Positions 1-10,600 of a stretch of 29,379 nt of DNA are shown here, in pieces (position 1 is the stretch's first letter; each line of letters starts with the position of its first letter). Position numbers and translations under genes: made by a program. The notes under the pieces were generated by a model. It saw only the letters and a program-made list of their open reading frames with translations. It did not search any database and had not been told where the DNA came from. Source of the stretch: Apostichopus californicus (lineage: Eukaryota > Echinodermata > Holothuroidea > Aspidochirotida > Stichopodidae). The DNA lies in the NCBI GenBank assembly GCA_020650975.1, contig JAIPMN010011879.1, positions 865 through 30,243 on the forward strand. Direction: 5' to 3'.

Positions 1-51
1 GGGGGGCCCGGGCCCCCCGGGCCCCCCCCCCCCCTGGATCCGCCCCTGCAT
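1..51. mobile_element. Truncated hAT-like terminus with G/C homopolymer runs
   Basis: The window opens with alternating runs of G and C, followed by CTGGATCCGCCCCTG. The reverse complement of that motif begins CAGGGGCGGATCCAG, which resembles terminal inverted repeats of hAT-type MITEs. Only one end is inside the window, so neither the partner repeat nor a target-site duplication can be checked. The G/C runs could also be an assembly artefact at a contig edge. Confidence 0.4.
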
Positions 52-1500
52 TTACACCTTTCCTGACAATAAACACATTTTAGGGGAATATTCACTGCTC
101 CAATTGTGGTATGACGCCGGAATATCTATGATTTATCTAGCAAAATTGAATAGCGCCATCATTTACTAACCGCTAAAATCAAACGTAGTCAACAAATATG
201 ACTCCGTGACAGTAAACACAGAAGTTTAACCATACACTTTGATGTTCCTCTCTGGTTTAACTTTCCAAAATGCCTCTTTTGGTGAGTATTTGGTTTCATT
301 TTTTTCTTTGGTGATAGCCAGTGCTTTATATCCAGTGTCAAGTTACCCATAATTAACCCGATAGGATAGGCCTCAGACAAAGTTAGGCTGCACTGTAAAT
401 GTAACACTAACGTTTGACTGCAATTAGGCCTAGCCTACTGTGGCATATTGCAGCCTTCACCGTAAACGTAACAGTAACACTAACGTTAGGGGGAGATATA
501 CTACTGTAACTTGTGTAAGTACTTAGTGGTCCGGGAATATTTCACCTGGTATCGCATGTTCAATTTGCTATTCAATTTCTTAACTGTATAGAAGTTTTTT
601 TAAAAAGAAACCACAGTACATTACAAGAGGCAACATTCAGAGCCCTCAAATTCAGCTAGGCCTAGGTCCACACAAAAGTTGAACACTAGCATGGACATGG
701 ACAATTCCGGACACCTAAGCCTTAAAACACCCCAAAACTATATCTATTTGGTATAAATCACCTGAAAATATACTTGATATGGTGGGAGAAATATGTTATA
801 GTACGATACACGGCCAAAATTTCTTTCCTGCAAACTGTTTTCACGTTGTATTCCACGAAGATTCTTGTGATTGTGGAACTGGTATTTCTTTTCTCGAGTA
901 TTGATAATAATCGGACACACAGTCCCACAGTGTGGCGCTGGTGATAAAATTGGTGGCGCAGTTGCTCTTTCAGTAATTATAACAGACTTCATAGATCTCC
1001 GCTCGCTATTCACCCGGCACAGTCCTGGATCTCATATAAATTTACTGTGTAGGCCTACGTACGTACGTCAGGCAGGGCAAGCGCATGTGTTCAGTAGGCC
1101 GGGCTATTAAAGTCTGCGATTGCCTGGGCTAGGTCAGAATGCAGCCTACTGTCTAGGCCAGGAATGGCAGGTAACCTGAGAGTTGCAGTCAGCACTTTTC
1201 AAATAATGGCGGACCCCCCTCCCCCCACTCACGGGATTGCCGTCCATATGCTACAACGCCCTTTTACTTTTGACAACAGGCATGTCCGGGTCCTTCACTA
1301 GCCTAAATTCATTAATTTTAGTCACACAGCATAACCTAAATAAATAATAATCAGCCCTCAACTTAGGCTATGCTGGAGATTTTTGAATGGCTGGATTTAA
1401 GTCTTACTCAGTCTGAGGATCATCAGCGGCGATCGACCCCCACACAAACAAACGCAATCGCTATTCTCCCGGATACCACCGGGCTAAAAATAGCCTAGCC
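52..1500. other. 5' flank with no recognisable gene
   Basis: I see no ORF with recognisable protein similarity here; the short ORFs have no domain signature. The stretch has several AGGCCTA-type words (for example near 427, 655 and 1050) and a single outlying copy of the GC-rich unit that is tandem at 1555-1735 (near 1004). An upstream noncoding exon of the downstream gene cannot be excluded from sequence alone. Confidence 0.5.
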
Positions 1501-1554
1501 TAATGGCACGTCACCGCGCCATTCATTTCGGCAGCCGGGCCGATTAGCATGCAC

Positions 1555-1735
1555 TGTTCGCTATTCACCCGGCGGCCGGGCCAATAAGCTCCGCTCGCTA
1601 TTCACCGGGCCGATAAGCCACACTTGCTATTCACCCGGCCGCCGGGTCGATAAGCCACACTGTTCGCTATTCACCCGGCGGCCGGGCCGATAAACTTCGC
1701 TCGCTATTCACCCGGCGGCCGGGTCAATAGGCCCC
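1555..1735. repeat. GC-rich tandem repeat, about 37 bp, 5 copies
   Basis: The motif GCTATTCACCCGGC recurs at 1560, 1597, 1626, 1666 and 1703, so spacing runs from 29 to 40 bp. Most units carry a near-palindrome, CCCGGCGGCCGGG or its variant CCCGGCCGCCGGG, followed by CGATAAGC-like sequence. This island is far more CpG-rich than its surroundings. It has no coding potential that I recognise. Confidence 0.8.
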
Positions 1736-1739
1736 ACCA

Positions 1740-2363
1740 AGATTAATTGGCAAGGTACAATAGGCCTAGGTTATAGGTCCAGGGGATAGTTAGAGTACAA
1801 GTTTTGCGCAGCAGTTTTGAAGGCTATATGAACTTTGTCTCTTATAAAAACAAATCTTTGGGCTCTGTATACCCAAAACGCTATGCATTTTTCATAGTAA
1901 TTTGTCCATTTGGGGGAGGTTAAAACTAGTCACTTAGGGGGGGAAGTTAGGCTAATTGAATTCCTCATTCAAAGTCGGAAATACTTGTAAACATGATTGA
2001 TATCTAAAGAATGGAATCTATGGTGCGTATCTCATGTTTATAACTGGAGGCTCTATGTTGTTATAATGAATCCTGTTCATCATAAGGGAAGGTCTGAATA
2101 GATGCCTTACTGAGCTGATAAGTGATATATGTGTGGAGTCAATAGGGTATCAGTACAAAGCAAATCATGCATTAGTGCCGGAAGGTTTTTTCTTTTACCG
2201 AAGATTGGACAATTTGGTCTTGTTAGATCAATGTTAAAATGTGAGGAGACAATGACTACTGAAGGCTAAGCTCAAAATATTTGAACATAGGCCTATGTTC
2301 CTTTTTACAAAGGAATGGTATTAGTTACTGACAAGCTTAAACAAAATATGCAAGCGGCCAGAG
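1740..2363. other. Unannotated flank
   Basis: I see no gene, RNA or clear repeat structure in this stretch. Confidence 0.4.
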
Positions 2364-2367
2364 TCAA

Positions 2368-2709
2368 AGGCATTGAAGACTCGCCCCAAACCGCATGCGG
2401 CCATCTGAGAAAGTTAACTTTCCGTTGCTTGCAAGTGAAGTTTTGTTCGTGTTGCTACAAAATGCAGACAGTACAGTAATGAAACGTGATACCTTGTTAT
2501 CTTTAGCTGGACCTGAGATGTCCATCGCTGTATTGTTTGTACACTGTGCTGTGGGTATTGACCGCAGCTGAATGTACTGACTGTACACTAGTGTCTAATT
2601 ACCGATGGTAGCAAGCTGTGTGTGTGTATTTTCTGGGATCGATAGTGGTTTTTTAACACTTTAGATTACCAGCATTAGACGTTTCTTTTTGCGCGAGTCT
2701 TCACACCCT
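2368..2709. mobile_element. TTAA-type MITE, long copy
   Basis: The left end reads AGGCATTGAAGACTCGC and the right end GCGAGTCTTCACACCCT, which are imperfect inverted repeats. The right flank is TTAA (2710-2713) and the left flank TCAA (2364-2367), a one-base-degraded TTAA. TTAA duplication is typical of piggyBac-class elements, although the termini are not the classical CCC type. A shorter member with the same ends lies at 3346-3492. There is no transposase, so it is non-autonomous. Confidence 0.7.
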
Positions 2710-2713
2710 TTAA

Positions 2714-3341
2714 GACTTGAGCAACAGTATTCCAAATTGGGTTATTATCCGTCATAAACCTTTCATCATGATAGATCTGGTACAAGTCATATTGCAAACA
2801 TCAATTTAGCTCAGACATGGAATTCAATGGTCCTTTCATATGAGTGAAACAGAGTGCAATCTTTGGAAACCTTACAAGCATGATATCTAAAGAAGGGAAA
2901 CTTCTGTCTAGATATCAGATTCCTAAATGATGCTTATAACTACTGTACACATCATTAAAACTGCAGTGCATTTTGTTTATTGTTGGTTTGTGTGTAAAAT
3001 TTAGAATGAAGTTCCAAATAGAAACAGCTTTTTGTGGGGTGGCTGTAATGGTATGCAGGTCTTCTTCAAAGGTAGTTTAGGACAACCGTAAGATGGAGGC
3101 ACCACTTAAAAAAAAATGATTTGGGCTACATGCACAGTATTATGCAGAATAGGCTACTTCTAACAGTATGTATATAAACAAAGGCCTATGTGTTTCAGAA
3201 CATTTAATGTTAGCTGCGGTCATAAAGTCCCCACCCCATCTGAATCCTTGATATTCTTTGATGTTATGAAATATACCAGTAATATCAGGAACTTATCAGA
3301 TGGAAAAAAAGTTTTAACTTAGGAGGACAAAACAAATGCTG
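2714..3341. other. Unannotated flank
   Basis: Between the two related MITEs I see nothing that supports a gene or a structured element. Confidence 0.4.
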
Positions 3342-3345
3342 TTAA

Positions 3346-3492
3346 AGGCATTGAAGACTCGCCCCAAACCGCGTGCGGCCATCTGAAAAAGTAGGATGGA
3401 TGGTGGTGTCTAACACTTCTGTTACACCTCATTGGACACTAGGTCAGATTACTGGCATTAGAAGTTTCTTTTTGCGCGAGTCTTCACACCCT
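3346..3492. mobile_element. TTAA-type MITE, short copy
   Basis: This 147-bp element is flanked on both sides by intact TTAA (3342-3345 and 3493-3496). It has the same ends as the 2368-2709 copy: AGGCATTGAAGACTCGC at the left and GCGAGTCTTCACACCCT at the right. The subterminal block before the right end (GTTTCTTTTTGCGCG) is also shared. It looks like an internal-deletion derivative of the longer copy. Confidence 0.8.
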
Positions 3493-3964
3493 TTAAGTCT
3501 GACGCAAGGTTGCATATAGGGCCGCACGCCAGTAATAACAGTGGGAATTGTTTTTACCACTTTCACGCCCTAATGTTTCACTAAGAGACTCCCAATTGCA
3601 ACAAATTGTGCACCCCCACGATTCCTCCACCCATACCTGATCAATTGTCATAAAATAACATCAAATTTGTGTTTGGGGTATTCACCCAAATTAGCCAATT
3701 GCTAAACAGAAAAACTGGCAACTCTGAAGTAAACCTTTAGCAGAACATCTGACATGATGTAATATAGATAATCTATTGTACAGTACTGGAGTATACTCTA
3801 GTTGTGAGTTGGGGAGGGGGAAGAGTGGGGGGAGGGAGTTAGTTTGTCAATATAGGTTTCATTCAATCCACCACATTTTAAATTAGGGATAACATAATTA
3901 GATAAGGTATTCAACTAACATTCATTCATACTTAGTAAAGATTCCTAAATCCTATTGGTCCATT

Positions 3965-4018
3965 CAGGTCAGCTGACCGTGGTTAATCCTGTGAGTAACT
4001 CACGGTAAAATTACGGGG
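3965..4018. repeat. Solo palindromic fragment related to 4112-4262
   Basis: This stretch contains the perfect palindrome GGTCAGCTGACC, then TTAATCCTGTGAGTAAC, which also occurs in the right arm of the foldback element at 4112-4262. CCGTG and CACGG flank it as short inverted repeats. It is probably a relic or half element of the same family. Confidence 0.5.
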
Positions 4019-4111
4019 CATCACTTAAATAAATCTTTGGTTATATGTATAAACCAAAAATGTTTTGTTTTATGATTTTTCCCCCACACAAATGGTAGTG
4101 TATGAATGAAC

Positions 4112-4262
4112 GGGGTTAATCAACGGTCTAGCGTGCGTTACTCACATGATTAATGCACTCCGGGTGTTAATGCTATCGCTTCGCCCTCGTGCATCGCTTG
4201 CATTATCCCCCGATCGTGCATTAATCCTGTGAGTAACGCACGCTAGACCGTTGATTAACCCC
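4112..4262. mobile_element. Foldback MITE (151 bp, arms about 46 bp)
   Basis: The left arm starts GGGGTTAATCAACGGTCTAG and the right arm ends CTAGACCGTTGATTAACCCC, an exact reverse complement over these 20 bases. The arms continue inward with near-perfect pairing through GCGTGCGTTACTCAC. The loop of about 55 bp carries a smaller imperfect hairpin. There is no ORF. It would form a strong cruciform or hairpin and is best read as a palindromic MITE. Confidence 0.8.
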
Positions 4263-4645
4263 TCATTGTTGCATTTTATTTGTCTTCAAGATACAGTATG
4301 AGTTACTGTACATTGTCTGTTACTGTGATATATAACTTAATATATTATGAGGCTATAATTGTAATTGTTCTGTATAACTAAATGAACAAAGAAATGTCTA
4401 TTATTAACCAACTTAAGGAAAAGTAGCTCAGTTATTAGAACTCACAGATTGTTAGCCCTAAGGTCACTATTTTGAATCCAGTTCTAGCAAACAATTTCTT
4501 TGCTATTTACAACAGTTCGTAAACTTTCCAATCATACTGTTTCTCTATTCATCTCCATACAGCAAGAAAGAGACCCAAAAGAAAACTTCATGATGTTGGG
4601 GAATAAATCTTGGGATTTATTCTTTATCAGACCATTGTAGCAGCC

Positions 4646-4670
4646 ATGACACAATCAGTTGTTGTTCAAG
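4646..4670 (+). CDS. TUBE1: TUBE1 exon 1 (coding part)
   Basis: Encodes MTQSVVVQ plus the first base of V9. The donor is CAAG|GTAATA, phase 1. An in-frame TTG lies 36 nt upstream, but the ATG at 4646 has a good Kozak-like context and gives the canonical epsilon-tubulin N-terminus. The 5' UTR presumably lies just upstream of 4646; its start is unknown. Confidence 0.93.
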
Positions 4671-7600
4671 GTAATATATGCATTTTAATGTACAATCAAG
4701 CCGAATACCAGAAAATACACTCAGAAATACATGTGGCATATGTTGTGTTATATATATGCATCCAATGCAAAAGTTCATTTTTAGTTTTAGTGAAGGGGTG
4801 CAATCGACTCGAACATTTTATTGAGATGTCAAATATAAAGCTAGGAGTCATGATACAAATCGTAATGATTTATGCCATGCTAACATTTGTTTGGTTTCAT
4901 TACATGTAGTGTTTAGCTCTGGAAGGTTCCTTTAAAGGGTGACTTTTGGCACCGTATTAATTTTGATATGTTGCAGTATATTAGAAATCTTTGCTACCAC
5001 TTTACACAATTGAAGCACTTAACATGCCGTAATGATGGTTTTGGTTTCAGCATCAACACTGTTGACATTCTACCTTGAGAATATAATAATAATAATAATC
5101 AGCAGTTACTTTTACAACTCTTAAGCGACCACAAAAGAGGGAGAAACCCGCAAGGGCTTATGGATTACAACTTACTGTCAGGTGGCTTCCAATTCAACAT
5201 TTTAACTCAAATTTGGAATCTTTTTCAAGTTGAAAAGTAATTTCAGATGGGAAAACGGTAGATTGCTCTTGGATGAAAAACCCACCTTACTATGACCCGG
5301 CCGGGTATCAAACCTGGAACCTTCCAATTGCTGAGCCTCATTGCTTCAAAATTTCAAATGCCACCGCCTTTATCCACTCGACCACAGCACGGATTCACAA
5401 AGATATAATCAAGTGGCCCCATGACATGACATGATTCATACTGACAGTTCCCAGACACATCTTTTAAGCTATGACACATCTCCCAAACAGGGCAAGATTT
5501 TTCTTACCCATTTGAGGTAGCTTTTTTCACCAAGATCTCTTTCATATCAGTTCAAAATGAGCTGGATTTGAAAATATATGCTGAATTTTACTCTCCGTTC
5601 AACATGCAAATAGTTCACTAAACTGATTTTTTGTTCTTTTTCATGACAGTGGGGCAGTGTGGGAACCAGGTGAGTTTTCTCGGTACTTATTTAGTGATCA
5701 ACGGAACAGACTATGTATCTCCTCTCATAGCCGGCTGTCAGTTTGTTAGCCTGCTTGCACTGTTCATAACTGTGCTGGGTAACTTAACAGGGGATGTGTT
5801 CATGACGGGTGGCTGCGCCAAGCAGTTCTGAATGCAGCCCAGCACAATTATTATTTGAAACATTTTTGCCTGGAACTTTTTTCATGATTAATTTAACAAC
5901 TTTTACCAAGACCAAAACTGAGGAGAATATTTGGCACAGAAGTTAGCTCCGGAATATTTGCCATCTAAGCTGAGAGCGTGGTGGCCAATTGGCTAAGGCG
6001 TCGGACTCGTGATCCAAAGGATTGCTGGTTCGATTCATGCCTAGTTCATTACGTTGTGTCTTTGGGCAAGATGCTTTATCTCACTTGCCTCTCTCCACCC
6101 AGGTGTTAAATGGGTACCTGTGAGATAACTTGTCATTGGGCGCAGTATATAACTGCTGTCGACTGGAGGGATTGTCTCTGGGACAGGTTATCATTGACCA
6201 GGGGTAATATAACGTCTGTAAAGTGCTTTGAGACCTATCGCTGGTGTAAAGCGCTATATAAAAATCAGATATTATTATATTATTAAGCATAGCCTACTTC
6301 ATTTTCAAAAATTTACAAAAGGGGGGGGACCCCCACCCCTGAGACCTCTCCGCCAGGATGTGGATCACACCACCACACAAATCCGCCCGGCACTCAGATA
6401 ATCTTGGACATATCCCTGACTTAATTATGACCCAAGTGTGTTACATGGCAATCCAGTCAGCCTTGGACTTGAAAGATTAGGAACAGGACTTGGATAACTG
6501 TACTGTACTTTGAACAGTTTTGTGAAAGCTACACAGTCAGAACTAGAAAGTTGAGTAACATTTGCTGTGTAGTTCATATAAATGTAGTGTCAACTTTCCA
6601 CTCACATGTAAGGGTTTGCTCTAGACCAGGGTTGTCCAACCTTTTGCAGAAGAGGGCCACATGGAATGATTATGATTAAGGAGGGGGCCGCATGAACCCT
6701 GCGCTCGATTTTTGGCCCGAAGCCCAAGGCAACAAAATGTGAGCCATGCGCGCGGAGCGCACTGATTTAATTTCCTTCCTGATAAAACAGATGAATAAAG
6801 TGCAGCCGCCCCCCCCCCCTTCGCTGAGAGAGTGTCACACAAACTGACCTGAATGCAGTGTTTTGGACCCAGAAGGTTCGAATGATTGATTATATAGCTT
6901 CAAATTGTTATCAATAAATCTGCTCACTAAAATTTCGCACCGTAGAGCATCTCTGGCGGGCCGGATGCAACCCTGCTGCGGGCCGGACTGTGGCCCACGG
7001 GACGTATTTGGACAACCCTGCTCTAGACAGATTCAGCTGATTCAGCCAAAAACATTTGCTGACCTGCAAGAGCTCGATCAGACTTGTCCCTCCCCCTAAC
7101 TCCCCCTAACTCCCACTATTCAGCATATGACATAACAGAAACTTCAGAATGAATGTTTTAATTATTTGTGAAAATGAAGACATCCCCAAAGTGGCTTTGG
7201 GATGCTACCAAATTTTTCGGTTGGTTTTATTCTTTTATGCTCCAGTCATGTGGCATTCCCTTTCCAAAATATTGTGAGTCCCTTTACTGGTAACTATTAG
7301 CTTAATACCAATAACAAACTGCTAATTTGTGCAATAGGTTGTAAAAGTTTGGCATCATTGAACAATTTAGGGCAGTTGAGGTATGTCTGGTTCCTGCTTG
7401 GATAGTTTCTAACTTTTTCCGTTGAGCTTGAATTATTGTAATCTACGAATCTGGATAGAAAGTGACTTTTGAATCGTTACAGATTGGCTGCCGTTTCTGG
7501 GACTTAGCTCTGCGAGAACATGCAGCTCACAACAAGAAAGGTCTCTTTGATGAATCCTTGGGCAGTTTCTTTCGCAATGTCGATTCAAGGTAACTTGTTG

Positions 7601-10600
7601 CATTACTTTTATTGCAATGTTCCATGTCCTCATTACAGAATTTAATAAGCGGTCAGTGAACTGGCTTTGCTATTTGTCTTTCTTTATTGCTCTCAGAAAG
7701 TTGCCTTTCTCCCACCCTCCCAAAAAATAAAAAGGTCTTACAACTTACATGGTGGTAAATCATTTGATTCAATTTTCTCAATGCAATAAAAGTTATTCAG
7801 GGAATGTGGGGGGGGGGGAGGGGCTCTGGTATGGAGGGGCATTCATGAGTGCTCTGGTGTTGTTTGTCATTCATGGGTGGTCTGGTGTGGGATGTCATCT
7901 GTGGGTGCTCTGGTGTGGGATGTCATTCGTGGGTGCTATGGTGTGGGGTGTCATTCGTGGGTGCTCTTGTGTGGGATGTCATTCGTGGGTGCTCTGTTGT
8001 GGGATGTCATTTGTGGGTGCTCTGATGTATGATGTCATTCGGGTGCTATGGTGTGGGGTGTCATTCGTGGGTGCTCTGGTTCGGGGTGTCATTCATGGGT
8101 GCTCTGTAGTGTGATGTCATTCATGGGTGCTCTGGTGTTGGGTGTTATTCATAGGTGCTCTGGTGTAGGGTGTCATTCATGGGTGCTCTGGTGTTGGGTG
8201 TTATTCATGGGTGCTCTGGTTTGGGGTGTCATTCATGGGTGCTCTGGTGTGGGATGTCATTTGTGGGTGCTCTGGTGTGGGGTGTCATTGGTGGGTGCTC
8301 TGATGTGGGGTGTCATTCATGGGTGCTCTGTTTTTGGATGTCATTCGTGGGTGCTCTGGTGTGGGATGTTATTTGTGGGTGTGTCTTTTTGTCAGTGTCT
8401 AGGTGACATCCTACCATTCTGCCTTAAGTCATCTTTCTACACATTCCTCTTTCTTATTGTTTTCGTCAAGGTCTGTTTTTGTTTTCCTTTCTTGTTTGTT
8501 AATCAACAGATATGCTAATCCTCCTGATCTCGGAGTCGGTGAAGGCAAGAATAAGATATCCTCCTTAAAGGCCAGGGTGAGTTAATAACAGTAGAGTGGT
8601 ACATCCCCGTAATCAGCAGAAATTAAAAGAGTCTCTTGGATCCCCAGTTCAGTGGCGGAGCGTCCATACAGTTAGGGGGGGGCGAATGCCCCCCCTGACG
8701 GACTCAAATGGACTGCTGGCGCCCTTTTCAGCGTTTTACCACTTTTAACTTATTCGCGATTATTGACTTTATTATTGCGCTCTCATCTACTTATTGACAT
8801 TTGTCACATTTTGTTCGTGTAATTTTCTGACAAAATGCTCTAACGGCGATCTTGTGATGAAGCGCATGCACTTTCAACACCCATATAAACTTCAGAGTTG
8901 TCACAAATGGCGATGACACCTATTTATTCTTCGTTTATCTGCAAATTAGCAAGGCCCGGAAAAGGTCATTTCCGGCGATCTAAGGAGTATCTTGACTCAA
9001 AAAATTTCTGTATGCTCCGCGCCAACCTGTGGTGGCGCTCCGCTTAGATAGTGTCGAAAGCGCCCCTACAGACCATTCTCGCCCCCTCTGACCAATACCC
9101 CTAGCTCCCGCCACTGCCCCAGTTGCCTTATTCTTTTCATATTTAGTTTTCTAGACTACTGTAAAATGAAAAAATTTAGTGAAAGGATGACATTCTCCTA
9201 ATGCAGCCAATGTCGCTGTCTTCTAATTCAATCTTAAAGAACACCAAACATTCAAATACCTGCTTCTGATTGGCTGTTCACCAGGACATAGACATTGTGG
9301 CAATCTGCTGATACAGTTTGACATGGGGGGAAAATTTGCATAATAGTTGCCTCTGTTTGGCTGTAACAATCACTTTACACAGGGAATTATTTTGTGTAGC
9401 AGTTTTGAAGGCTCTGTACTTTGTCCCATATAAACTACTAATGCCCACTGTGTACAAAAACTGCTATGCATATTTGCACTGTAATTAAGTTTACATAGCA
9501 GTTTGTTAATTTTGCATAGTATTATGCGATGCGACATCCACTCTCTTCATCCACTCTACCACAGAATTGGTATGAACACTGTAATATCGTCACATTTTGC
9601 CTGATTTTTGTAGGCCGTGCTGGTTGACATGGAAGAAGGAGTTGTTAATGAGCTGCTCTCTGGGTCGCTTCGAGATGTGTTTGATCATCAACAGATGTTA
9701 ACAGACGTCTCAGGATGTGGCAATAACTGGTGCGTCTTAACTTAAGTTTTGGTTCTTATTTCTTTGTCAATAGTTGTCATATTCAGTGTTGAAGTTGCTG
9801 CGACCTGCGAGAGTTTGTTACAAAGGCTTCGTTAACACCATTTCAATCTTCACACATGTGTAATTACACATGTTTAAGGTATAGATTGTTGGGGGGTTTC
9901 AACCACTGATGTAATAATTACTGTTTGAAACTTATGGTCATGACTATAGTAGCATTTATATTGCTGTAAGTGAGGTTGTTGCCCTCAAAATGTATGGAAT
10001 CCTGTCTTGTAAGCAGTAACAGTATTTTACTGTATTCCTGTTAACAAGGCAGTGGGGCTCAAAACATTTGGCATTATGTCTTATGGATATCATATTTATT
10101 GTACATAACTGTAAACAGAGCTAAAGGTCTCAGAATGTTTGGAATTCTGTACAATGAACAGTAACATTAATTTACTGTATTCCTGTAAATAGGGCCGTGG
10201 GCCACAAGATGTATTAATTTCAGCATCTTACACATATGACATGGCTGTACACAAGGCCGTGGACCATCATCTGTGTGGATTTCTATATTGTGAACAGTAA
10301 TGTCTGTTGTATGTCTGTAAGAGCAGTGGGACACATAGGGGGTCGATTTCAATATTCTGAATTTTAACAATTATTGTATTTCTTCAAACAGGGCCGTGGG
10401 CCACAAACTATATGGCTTTCAATATCAAGAGCAACTGACGGAGACCATACGATTAGCTGCGGAGCATTGTGATTGCCTGCAGTGTTTCTTCCTGATTCAT
10501 TCAATGGGCGGAGGTGAGTAGAAAAATTGGAATTGTTGGGAAAATCTATGCTACAAAATGCCCAAGGGGTGAAACTGTTAAAGCCCCCCTAAGTTATTTA

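Noticed and set aside
4420-4495. A possible tRNA-like segment (GTAGCTCAGTTATTAGAAC and TTGAATCCAG)
   Set aside because: The A-box-like and B-box-like words are suggestive, but the stems do not pair convincingly and no SINE body or tail was found.
4610-4909. 99-codon ORF starting upstream of the TUBE1 ATG and running into intron 1
   Set aside because: Its first codon is TTG, and after Q8 it simply reads through the intron. The spliced product matches the tubulin family, the read-through does not.
5980-6040. A functional tRNA gene
   Set aside because: A and B boxes are present, but the acceptor and anticodon stems do not form a full cloverleaf and SINE body and tail follow directly.
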